NCBI RefSeq assembly: GCF_000725545.1
Contig: NZ_JNZP01000056.1
Span: 1 to 10,815, forward strand
DNA: 10,815 bases
Direction: 5' to 3'
DNA from: Streptomyces exfoliatus
GTDB lineage: Bacteria > Actinomycetota > Actinomycetes > Streptomycetales > Streptomycetaceae
Below, one piece after another: positions 1-5,499 of this stretch. The notes under the pieces are model-generated. The model saw only the letters and a program-made list of their open reading frames with translations, searched no databases and had not been told where the DNA came from. Positions within the stretch are counted from its first letter, which is position 1. Each line of letters opens with the position of its first letter. A program made the position numbers and the translations under genes.

Positions 1-99
1 TCTGGCGGCGCCGCCACCAGGCCCGATCCAGAACCAGCCATTACCACCGGCAAGCCGCCGATCAGACATGAAGATCACGATCTACAGCTGGAGTATTAA
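1..99 (+). CDS. Possible 3' end of an upstream gene (partial)
   Basis: Frame 1 is open from the window edge to a TAA at 97-99 and would encode a 32-residue tail ending HEDHDLQLEY. The polar, acidic ending looks like a protein C-terminus more than the random arginine- and proline-rich translations of neighbouring frames. The open stretch is short and I do not recognise a family. It could equally be a chance open frame, and the sequence upstream of the window would decide. Confidence 0.25.
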   Translation, partial: SGGAATRPDPEPAITTGKPPIRHEDHDLQLEY

Positions 100-497
100 C
101 CGGCCCCCGCCGACCACTCCGAGCACGGCCGCTCACTCTAATCTCGCACACCTACCCGCACAACTACCCGCTCCCCTCGCCACTGATCTTGAACGCTTAC
201 CGGAGCCACATACGCGAGTGCGTCGGCAACGCGTTGTGCGGACAAGTCCACTCCGTCCCTCTGCTTTGACGTGGGGTTCCGCCACATCGTCTGTGCTGTC
301 CGCAGGGGGACAGGGCAACTGCCTTGCACCTGGCCGGATTCAAGCGCCGATTATTTCTTTATGTGCTATTTGCTGCAGGCGCCGTCTCGGTGTCGCTGCC
401 GTCAAGGCTGCCCATTGGGTCGAACTCTGCCTGTTTTCAGGCCAATTGGGACTCGTTCACACCCTCCGCTCTGAGCGAACAGATTCTCGACTCCCCC
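100..497. other. Non-coding stretch before the ClpP remnant
   Basis: I find no convincing gene here. Open frames on both strands translate to low-complexity proline-, arginine- and serine-rich sequence with no recognisable motif. The base composition is lower in GC than the rest of the window, with an AT-rich patch around 350-375, which is unusual for coding Streptomyces DNA. It may be a promoter region for the ClpP-like gene or decayed sequence. No clear -35/-10 pair or inverted repeat stood out. Confidence 0.4.
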
Positions 498-959
498 ATG
501 GATAGGGGCGGCGTACGTGTAGCTTCGTTAAGCGCGAGGGGGCGAGTGGGGTGCTATTTCCGGCTCCAATTGAACGGATGGCATCCGACCCGTGACGTCT
601 ACTTGTACATCCACTCGTCGGGCGGCTTGATTACCGTCCGCGTGGCGGCCTACGACACCATGCAATGCATCAAGAATGACGTCGTGGCCATTGCGATGGG
701 ATTCTGTGTTTCCATGGGCCAGTTCCTTTTCACCGCCGGTGCGAAGGGAAAGTGGTTCGCATTGCCGCACACCAAGATCCTCATGCACCAGCCCTCGTCC
801 GGGACCGGACCAGTTGGTCCGCCCCAAGCCATGTCTTGGGGCGGCTGGTGGTCGACGCCGGAGCCGCCACGGCGGCCATCGCGCTCGCCACGGCCTCACC
901 GGTCATGCCGACCGCCCTTGTCTCCGTACCGTCCTGCACGGAGCGGCCGACACAGGTGA
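498..959 (+). pseudogene. ClpP-like protease remnant, truncated
   Basis: ClpP is the serine peptidase that forms the proteolytic chamber of Clp proteases with AAA+ partners in the cytoplasm. The segment at about 564-806 clearly matches its core: PTRDVYLYIHSSGG, then AAYDTMQCIKNDVVAIAMG, then VSMGQFLFTAG with the nucleophile Ser, and ALPHTKILMHQPSSG with the catalytic His. Ser and His are 25 residues apart, as in E. coli ClpP. Homology stops at about 806, before the catalytic Asp and the handle-to-C-terminal region. The frame then runs through proline/arginine-rich sequence to a stop at 959. The N-terminal third before 564 is also not recognisable. HSSGG in place of the usual NSPGG, and internal Cys/Trp substitutions, suggest drift. 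The in-frame ATG at 498 is only a nominal start. The frame is open further back to 324. I read this as a decayed gene fragment that cannot make an active peptidase alone. Confidence 0.7.
819..844. terminator. Perfect 10-bp hairpin just after the ClpP homology
   Basis: CCGCCCCAAG (819-828) and CTTGGGGCGG (835-844) are perfect inverted repeats around the 6-nt loop CCATGT. The hairpin begins about 12 bp after the point where ClpP similarity ends. It may be a rho-independent-type terminator without a U tract, as is common in Streptomyces, or part of the rearrangement junction that truncated clpP. Confidence 0.4.
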
Positions 960-1132
960 CGGGGATCCGACCCTGCTGTTCGCAGCCCTGGAGGGCGGAT
1001 CCTGGGCGAGACATCGGCCGGCGGGGTCCGTCTGGCGGGAGCCTCGGCCCAGGTGCGACGCTCATGCCACGTGCGGGGTCCGCCCAGGAGCCGGTCGTCG
1101 CGCGGCCGGATTGGCGACTCGGCGTCGTCAGG
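845..1132. other. Unassigned stretch between the ClpP remnant and the first TetR gene
   Basis: All six frames give arginine-, proline- and serine-rich translations without conserved motifs, and none has a credible ribosome site leading to a recognisable product. I see nothing that identifies a transposase or phage remnant, though the position next to a truncated gene would suit old debris. Confidence 0.35.
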
Positions 1133-1153
1133 CCGTAGGTTAGAGCTTTACGG
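1133..1153. promoter_or_regulatory. Possible operator upstream of the TetR/WHG gene
   Basis: CCGTA (1133-1137) and TACGG (1149-1153) form 5-bp inverted arms 11 bp apart, ending 28 bp before the GTG start at 1182. TetR proteins often bind such palindromes in their own promoters. The arms are short, so this could be chance. No strong -35/-10 pair is visible nearby. Confidence 0.2.
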
Positions 1154-1181
1154 TAGAAGGCTTGGATCATTAGGGAAGCGT

Positions 1182-1760
1182 GTGAGAAAACGAGCGGGCC
1201 TGACCGCCGAGAAGATCACGCAGGCCGCTGCCGACCTGGCCGACGAGGTCGGTATCCAGGCGGTCACCCTCTCGGCGCTGGCCCGCGACTTCGGGGTCAA
1301 GGACGCCAGCCTGTACGCGCACGTCAAGAACCTCCAGGACGTGCGGACGAGGGTGGCGCTGCTCGCCGCGGAGGAGATGGGCGACGAACTCGCCGCCGCC
1401 ATCGCCGGCCGGTCCGCGAAGAGCGCCCTCATGGCTTTCGCCGACGCGTACCGCGCGTACGCTCTGCGCTGTCCCGGACGGTACGCGGCGACTCAGATGG
1501 GGTTGGACCTCGACCAGATCTCCGACGCCAAGGGGTTCGTCCGCAACATCGAGTTGACGTACGCGGTGCTGCGGGCCTACGAACTCGAAGAGCCTGACCT
1601 GACCGATGCGGTCCGGTTCATGCGAAGCACGTTCCACGGCTTCATCACGATCGAGGCGACCGGCGGGTTCGGGCACCCCCGAGACCTCGACGGATCCTGG
1701 CGCAGGGTGGTCGAGTCGGTTCACACCGCGCTTCGGCAGTGGCCGCAGGGTGCGGGCTGA
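1182..1760 (+). CDS. TetR/AcrR family regulator with WHG-type C-terminal domain
   Basis: This 192-residue protein is a predicted DNA-binding repressor that responds to a small ligand. Residues about 7-53 form the TetR helix-turn-helix: AEKITQAAADLADEVG, then VTLSALARDFGVKDASLYAHVKN. The C-terminal half begins with FADAYRAYALRCPGRYAATQ (about 87-105), which resembles the WHG-type ligand domain (TetR_C_33) of actinobacterial TetR proteins. I chose GTG 1182 because it is preceded by AGGGAAG (1172-1178), although the spacing is tight, and because the length is normal for the family. The frame is open further back to 1053 but that part looks non-coding. The gene converges on the GBL-receptor gene, 62 bp away. 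Ligand and targets cannot be read from the sequence. Confidence 0.88.
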   Translation: MRKRAGLTAEKITQAAADLADEVGIQAVTLSALARDFGVKDASLYAHVKNLQDVRTRVALLAAEEMGDELAAAIAGRSAKSALMAFADAYRAYALRCPGRYAATQMGLDLDQISDAKGFVRNIELTYAVLRAYELEEPDLTDAVRFMRSTFHGFITIEATGGFGHPRDLDGSWRRVVESVHTALRQWPQGAG

Positions 1761-1785
1761 CACCTTGACGGCGCCGGTGCCCGCA
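1751..1785. terminator. Hairpin at the end of the TetR/WHG gene
   Basis: TGCGGGC (1751-1757), overlapping the last codons, pairs perfectly with GCCCGCA (1779-1785). The inner CACC/GGTG bases can add pairs. It lies between two convergent genes, where a bidirectional terminator would be expected. The stem is short for Streptomyces, so this is tentative. Confidence 0.3.
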
Positions 1786-1822
1786 ACAGCTCGCGTCGGC
1801 TCTGGTGGACTCCGGCCCCACG

Positions 1823-2458
1823 TCAGTCGACGATGAACCCCTTGAACACGGCGTCACGCATCTCCAGGTAGCGCTCCATCATGTCGGCGCGCTCCGTGAG
1901 CACGTCCGAGATGTGCTGCACGCCGAAGAACGCGGACACGACGACCCGGGCGAGGGCCTTGGGGTCGGTGTCGGCGCGGAGCTGTCCCGCGTCCCTGGCG
2001 TCGGCGATCAGGGCGGCGAGCATCTCCCGCCACCACTCGTACGGCTTGGGCAGGTCCGCCCCGATCAGGGAGCGCTCGATCTGCAGCCGGGCACCGGCCT
2101 GGACCACGCTGTCGCCGCGGAACGCCTCCGCCGTGCCGTCCAGTACGGCGAGCAGAATGTCGAGCGGAGTGCCCTCCGAGGCGCGCACGCGCTCCACGAG
2201 TTCGGGCCAGCGCCTGTAGTGCTCCTCGACGACGGCGACGGCGAGCACGTGCTTGTTGGCGTAGTGGAAGTACACCGCGCCCTTGGTCATCCCGACCCGG
2301 TCCGCGACGTCCTGCAAGGTGACGGCGGGATAGCCCTGCTCGGCGAACACCTCGGCGGCGGCGGTCAGGATCTGGGCCTTGGTGCGTCGCGAACGCTCCT
2401 GTTTGGGCTGCCTGGTGGCCGGTTGGGTCGTGCCCGGGTTGCTGTTCGTAGCGCGCAC
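1823..2458 (-). CDS. ArpA/ScbR-type gamma-butyrolactone receptor (TetR family)
   Basis: This 211-residue regulator belongs to the autoregulator-receptor branch of TetR proteins, which repress antibiotic and hormone genes until a GBL or butenolide binds. The HTH spans about residues 23-71: RRTKAQILTAAAEVFAEQGY, VTLQDVADRVGMTKGAVYFHYANK. The ligand half carries features typical of the branch: SVVQAGARLQIERSLIGADLP (117-137), EWW (141-143) near the position of the conserved ligand-pocket Trp, and FFGVQHISDVLTERADM near the end. Start GTG 2458 is well supported by AAGGAGG (2474-2468), 9 nt upstream. The frame is open much further upstream, but only as the shadow of afsA. The gene is divergent from the AfsA gene, the classic scbR/scbA arrangement, and the gap holds a palindrome that could be its operator. 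Whether it binds a GBL, a butenolide or a furan cannot be told from sequence. Confidence 0.9.
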   Translation of the reverse strand: MRATNSNPGTTQPATRQPKQERSRRTKAQILTAAAEVFAEQGYPAVTLQDVADRVGMTKGAVYFHYANKHVLAVAVVEEHYRRWPELVERVRASEGTPLDILLAVLDGTAEAFRGDSVVQAGARLQIERSLIGADLPKPYEWWREMLAALIADARDAGQLRADTDPKALARVVVSAFFGVQHISDVLTERADMMERYLEMRDAVFKGFIVD

Positions 2459-2524
2459 CGAAGCCCGCCTCCTTCGTCGTGTGAGCCCCGCAGGAGCGCC
2501 TCTGTGGGCCGGTGGGCTCTGTTC

Positions 2525-2552
2525 TTGAAATATCCCTTCGGGAATGTATATT
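2525..2552 (+). promoter_or_regulatory. Predicted promoter of the afsA gene
   Basis: TTGAAA (2525-2530) and TATATT (2547-2552) are separated by 16 bp and point toward the AfsA gene, whose ATG is 50 bp beyond the -10 box. This is a good match to the HrdB/sigma-70 consensus and sits in the most AT-rich stretch of the central block. The -10 box lies inside the palindrome at 2536-2561, so a bound repressor would block it. Confidence 0.55.
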
Positions 2553-2561
2553 TTCCCGAAG
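2536..2561. promoter_or_regulatory. Palindromic operator, candidate autoregulatory element (ARE)
   Basis: CTTCGGGAA (2536-2544) and TTCCCGAAG (2553-2561) are perfect 9-bp inverted repeats around the 8-bp AT-rich spacer TGTATATT. GBL receptors are known to bind 22-26-bp palindromes in the promoters of their own and afsA-type genes. Position, size and overlap with the -10 box fit that role. A second smaller palindrome, TCCC-TTC-GGGA, overlaps the left arm at 2533-2543. The match to published ARE consensus sequences is only partial as I remember them. Confidence 0.55.
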
Positions 2562-2602
2562 TCGATCATAGTCCCACTCGCTGGGGCTGCTTGGGGGAGT
2601 TC

Positions 2603-3601
2603 ATGTCGATCGGTATCTCTGAGAACGTCCCGGTCATGGACGCGTTGGAACACTCTCTTACCTACGACCAGACGGTGTCGCGCACCTTGGTGCACCGTGC
2701 CGCCGTGTCCGAGGTGTTCCTGACCGACGCGTGCGGACCGGACGATGCGGAAGGCGTCCGCATAGCCGCGCAGTGGCCGCGCAGTCACGCGCTGTACGAA
2801 CCGGACGTGGCGGGGTTCAGCGACCCCGTCCTCATGGTCGAAACCGTGCGCCAAGCCGCCGTCTACACGGCGCACCGCTTCCATGGCGTGTCGCTGAACC
2901 ACCGCTTCATCTTCTGTGACCTGCAGCTTGACATCGATGTCCCGCATCCGCTGCGGGTAGGGGCGACACCGCTGCACGTGGTGCTCGACGGCCGCTTCAC
3001 CCCGAAAGCCAACCCGCCCGCCAAGCGCTTCGAGGCACGCTTCTCCACGGCCGTCCACGTCGACGGACAGCGCTGCGGCCGAGCCTCGGTGAGGCTCCTC
3101 GCGGTCGGCGACGAGCTCTACACCGCGCTGCGCCACCGCGTGTCCCATCCGGTCGGCGGACCCCGGCCGGCACGGCCCGGGATGCTGCTCCCGCCCGGCG
3201 AGGTGGGGCAGGTCCGCCCGGAGAACGTGCTGCTCAGCGCGGAGGGGGGCGGGCGGTACGGCATGCACCTGGCCACCGGGCACCCGGGCTACTTCGAGCA
3301 CGCGTGCGACCACGTCCCCGGCATGGCCCTCGTCGAGGCGTTCCGCCAGGCGGGCCACCAGACGCTGCGCCGGTCCGGGGAGCTCAGGTCCCACCTGATG
3401 ACGGGCTGCGAGGTCCGCTTCGACTCGTTCGGCGAACTGGACGCCCCCGTCACGATCCAGGCCCATGAGCACCACGCGTCGTCCGCGGGGCCGGGTGACC
3501 GGTCGGTCCGGCTGACGGCCTTCCAGGGCGAGGTCGCCCTCGCCCGGGCCACCACGACGTACCGCCTCCACAGCACCTGTCAGCCGGCCGTCACCGTCTG
3601 A
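2603..3601 (+). CDS. afsA: AfsA-type autoregulator synthase (two hotdog repeats)
   Basis: AfsA-family enzymes join a beta-ketoacyl chain to dihydroxyacetone phosphate, the first committed step to A-factor-type butyrolactones, butenolides and methylenomycin-type furans. The 332-residue protein shows the expected duplicated hotdog domain. The first repeat covers about residues 28-168, with VHRAAVSEVFLTD and DPVLMVETVRQAAVYTAHR. The second covers about 205-322, with HPGYFEHACDHVPGMALVEA. The repeat motifs ending in (V/A)E(T/A)xRQA are characteristic. The length is close to the usual ~300. ATG 2603 follows GGGGGAG (2593-2599) at short spacing, and later Met codons would cut into the conserved start. 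It is divergent from the receptor gene and 33 bp upstream of the LysR-like fragment, so those two are probably cotranscribed. It is likely repressed through the palindrome at 2536-2561. The exact signal made cannot be read. Confidence 0.93.
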   Translation: MSIGISENVPVMDALEHSLTYDQTVSRTLVHRAAVSEVFLTDACGPDDAEGVRIAAQWPRSHALYEPDVAGFSDPVLMVETVRQAAVYTAHRFHGVSLNHRFIFCDLQLDIDVPHPLRVGATPLHVVLDGRFTPKANPPAKRFEARFSTAVHVDGQRCGRASVRLLAVGDELYTALRHRVSHPVGGPRPARPGMLLPPGEVGQVRPENVLLSAEGGGRYGMHLATGHPGYFEHACDHVPGMALVEAFRQAGHQTLRRSGELRSHLMTGCEVRFDSFGELDAPVTIQAHEHHASSAGPGDRSVRLTAFQGEVALARATTTYRLHSTCQPAVTV

Positions 3602-3634
3602 CGCCCACCGTCGCACGGCCAGAAGGGGATCGTC

Positions 3635-3952
3635 GTGGAGATCCATCAGTTGCGTGTCTTCCGGGAAGTGGCGCGGGAATCGAGCTTCACGCGGGCGGCC
3701 AGGAACCTGCACTGCGCCCAGTCCACCGTCACCGGTCAGATCAAGAGCCTGGAATCGTCCCTCGGGGTGGTCCTCTTCCTGCGACGGGGCCGCTGCCCCA
3801 TCGAGCTGACGCCCGCGGGCTCGGTGCTCCAGAGCCGGGTCGACCGGCTTCTGCGCGAGGTCGACACGATGGGTCGCGAGGTCAAGGACGCCGCTCGGCA
3901 CGGGGAGTTCGGCCACCAGCGCTGCGACCTCAGGAGCGCCCACGCGGTCTGA
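3635..3952 (+). CDS. Truncated LysR-type protein (DNA-binding domain only)
   Basis: Full LysR regulators are about 300 residues long, with an N-terminal winged HTH, a linker helix and a periplasmic-binding-protein-like effector domain. This frame encodes only 105 residues. Residues 1-60 are a textbook LysR HTH: EIHQLRVFREVARESSFTRA, AQSTVTGQIKSLESSLGVVLF, and ELTPAGSVL. Residues 61-90 are the dimerisation helix. The sequence then reads GEFGHQRCDLRSAHAV and stops. I found no effector domain in the 145 bp before the next gene. GTG 3635 has a good site, AAGGGG (3623-3628). It could be a stand-alone dimeric DNA-binding protein or the surviving front end of a decayed gene. It sits in line with afsA and the phosphatase. 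Confidence 0.8.
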   Translation: MEIHQLRVFREVARESSFTRAARNLHCAQSTVTGQIKSLESSLGVVLFLRRGRCPIELTPAGSVLQSRVDRLLREVDTMGREVKDAARHGEFGHQRCDLRSAHAV

Positions 3953-4097
3953 AGGCGGTGGACACCTCGTGCCGGGCCGCCCTGCCCGGACGACCGTCCG
4001 CCCCTTCCGACGTACCCCACCGGCAGGTCGCCCGGCCGGACCCGCCGCGTCACCCCCTGATCTGCTGCCGCCCGGAGCCGGAGGCGGCAAGGACACC

Positions 4098-4853
4098 ATG
4101 AACCACCCTTCACGCGTCGTCGCCTTCTTCGACGTGGACGAGACGCTCATCAACCGCAAGAGCATGGCCAGCTTCCTCGCCTTCTACTGGCGACGGTCCG
4201 ACGAGGACCGGAACCGATACGCCCGGGCGCGCGACGAACACCTCAGGCAACAGGCCGCCGGGGTGTCCCGGGCCCAGCTCAACCGGGCCTTCTACCGCAA
4301 CTTCCGAGGTGCTCCCGAGGACGAGCTGCGCCGGGCCGGACGGGACTGGTTCGACGCGGAACAGTCCCGCGGGGACCTCTTCCACCCGCCGGCCGTCGAG
4401 GCCCTGCGTGCCCACCGGCGAGCCGGTCACCACATCGCGCTGGTCTCCGGATCCTTCTTGCCGTGCCTGGCGCCGGTCGCCGACGCCCTGCGGGCCGACA
4501 CGGTGCTCTGCACCACGCCCGAGGTCCGCGAGGGCGTGCTGACCGGCGAGGTCGGCCCGCCGGTGATCGGCCCGCGCAAGGCCGAACTGGCGCGACGGAC
4601 GATGGGGGAGCGTGGCGCGGACCCGGCCGGCTGTCATGCGTACGGAGACCACTCCAGCGACGCGGACCTGCTGCGCGCCGTGGGTCGTCCGGTGGTGGTG
4701 GGGGCCGATCCCGTACTCAACCACCTCGCCCTGAAGGAGGGTTGGGTCACCCTGCCTGGATGTCACCGGGAGCGGGTCGGCACACCGCGGGCAGCAGTGT
4801 CCGCCACACCTGCGGGGAGTCGTCGTCCGGTGCGGCCCGGGAGCCCGCGGTGA
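4098..4853 (+). CDS. HAD-IB family phosphatase (SerB-like)
   Basis: This 251-residue protein is a haloacid-dehalogenase-fold phosphatase. All four motifs are present. Motif I is FDVDET (nucleophile Asp12, acid/base Asp14), motif II is VSGS (Ser117), motif III is Lys161 in GPRKAEL, and motif IV is GDHSSDAD with Asp184 and Asp188 as metal ligands. A helical cap lies at about residues 25-95. AfsA products carry a phosphate from dihydroxyacetone phosphate that must be removed, and HAD-type phosphatases accompany AfsA homologues in known systems such as mmfP with mmfL in methylenomycin furan synthesis. That makes this the likely dephosphorylation step, by context only. ATG 4098 follows AAGGA (4089-4093). 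The conserved fold ends near residue 220. The last ~30 residues, rich in Arg, Pro and Ser, are read antisense to the end of the tetR gene and look like an accidental extension. Confidence 0.87.
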   Translation: MNHPSRVVAFFDVDETLINRKSMASFLAFYWRRSDEDRNRYARARDEHLRQQAAGVSRAQLNRAFYRNFRGAPEDELRRAGRDWFDAEQSRGDLFHPPAVEALRAHRRAGHHIALVSGSFLPCLAPVADALRADTVLCTTPEVREGVLTGEVGPPVIGPRKAELARRTMGERGADPAGCHAYGDHSSDADLLRAVGRPVVVGADPVLNHLALKEGWVTLPGCHRERVGTPRAAVSATPAGSRRPVRPGSPR

Positions 4854-5352
4854 GGTGCCGCAGCCCGAGCAGCACGGCGAGCAGGAGCTGGCTGAGGACT
4901 TCGGGCCGGTGGACCCGGTCGATCGTGCCGCCGTCCTGGGCTACCGCCACCAGTCGCTGCAGGAGCTCCTGAAGCTCCTGCACCTGTTTGGCGCGGACTT
5001 CCGCGGACCACGCCTCGTCCAGCACCAGGCGCAGGCCGGCGCCGAACAGGGTGTCGTGCCGTACGCGGTGGGAGAGGTCCGTGAGCAAGGCGTCGAGCAC
5101 CTGGACCGGGGCGCTGTCGGAGCCGGCGGCCGTGTCGAGGGCCTCCTGCCAGTGCTGCTCGAACTGCCGGGTCAGCTCGGCGCTCAGGGCGGCCTTGGAC
5201 GAGAAGTGCCCGTAGAGCGCCCCCTTGGTGAGCCCGGTGCGCCGCGCGATGGTCTCCAGGTTGGCGCCGGCGAACCCCTGGGCGGCGAACTCCTCGGCCG
5301 CCGCGTTCAGGACCAGCGCGTAGGTACGTCGTGCTCTGTCCTGTTTCACCAT
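4747..5352 (-). CDS. Second ArpA/ScbR-like TetR regulator (receptor or pseudoreceptor)
   Basis: This is a 201-residue TetR protein with an N-terminal HTH at about residues 5-54: MVKQDRARRTYALVLNAAAE, then LETIARRTGLTKGALYGHFSSK. The opening MVKQDRA and the ligand-domain stretch FGAGLRLVLDEAWSAEV resemble the ArpA/ScbR group, so it may be a pseudoreceptor like ScbR2 that binds the same operators but different ligands. It lacks the EWW motif of the upstream receptor, having AW at 114-115 instead. ATG 5352 has AGGTGGGGG (5368-5360) 7 nt upstream. Its 3' end overlaps the phosphatase gene by 107 bp, tail to tail. It is divergent from the flavoprotein gene, with the palindrome at 5379-5406 between them, so it probably controls that gene and itself. 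Subfamily assignment is less certain than the TetR call. Confidence 0.87.
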   Translation of the reverse strand: MVKQDRARRTYALVLNAAAEEFAAQGFAGANLETIARRTGLTKGALYGHFSSKAALSAELTRQFEQHWQEALDTAAGSDSAPVQVLDALLTDLSHRVRHDTLFGAGLRLVLDEAWSAEVRAKQVQELQELLQRLVAVAQDGGTIDRVHRPEVLSQLLLAVLLGLRHLTAGSRAAPDDDSPQVWRTLLPAVCRPAPGDIQAG

Positions 5353-5378
5353 CGCGTGGCCCCCACCTGAACACCCCC

Positions 5379-5406
5379 AAAAGATTCCTTCGAAGAGGAA
5401 TTTTTT
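5379..5406. promoter_or_regulatory. Palindromic operator between tetR and the flavoprotein gene
   Basis: AAAAGATTCCT (5379-5389) and AGGAATTTTTT (5396-5406) are inverted repeats with a single mismatch over 11 bp, centred on TCGAAG. The inner CTTCGAAG is itself a perfect palindrome. It starts 27 bp upstream of the TetR start codon, an autoregulatory position. It shares the core ATnCCTTCG with the left part of the afsA operator region, which suggests the two sites bind related receptors. Confidence 0.55.
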
Positions 5407-5499
5407 CTCATCTCGGAGTGCGGCGCAAGGGGCTCCGGCTGGTGAATATATGTCACTTCGTCAAGTGCGGGTCATGCGCACGCAGAGAAAGAGCAAAAG
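5407..5499 (+). promoter_or_regulatory. Leader of the flavoprotein gene
   Basis: This leader holds an AT-rich patch GAATATATG (5445-5453) that could include a -10 box, though I see no matching -35 hexamer. Immediately after is a short inverted repeat, CACTT (5454-5458) and AAGTG (5463-5467). The ribosome site GAGAAAGAG (5485-5493) is weak. Expression is therefore likely to depend on regulation rather than a strong constitutive promoter, which is inference. Confidence 0.3.

Noticed and set aside
1805..2602. Extension of the AfsA frame back to 1805 (598 residues)
   Set aside because: The added part is antisense to the well-supported GBL-receptor gene and its promoter, and has no family match. 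The AfsA family begins after ATG 2603.
2459..4165. Extension of the receptor frame on the minus strand to 4165 (780 residues)
   Set aside because: It is the antisense shadow of afsA and the LysR fragment. The receptor has its own GTG with an ideal ribosome site at 2458.
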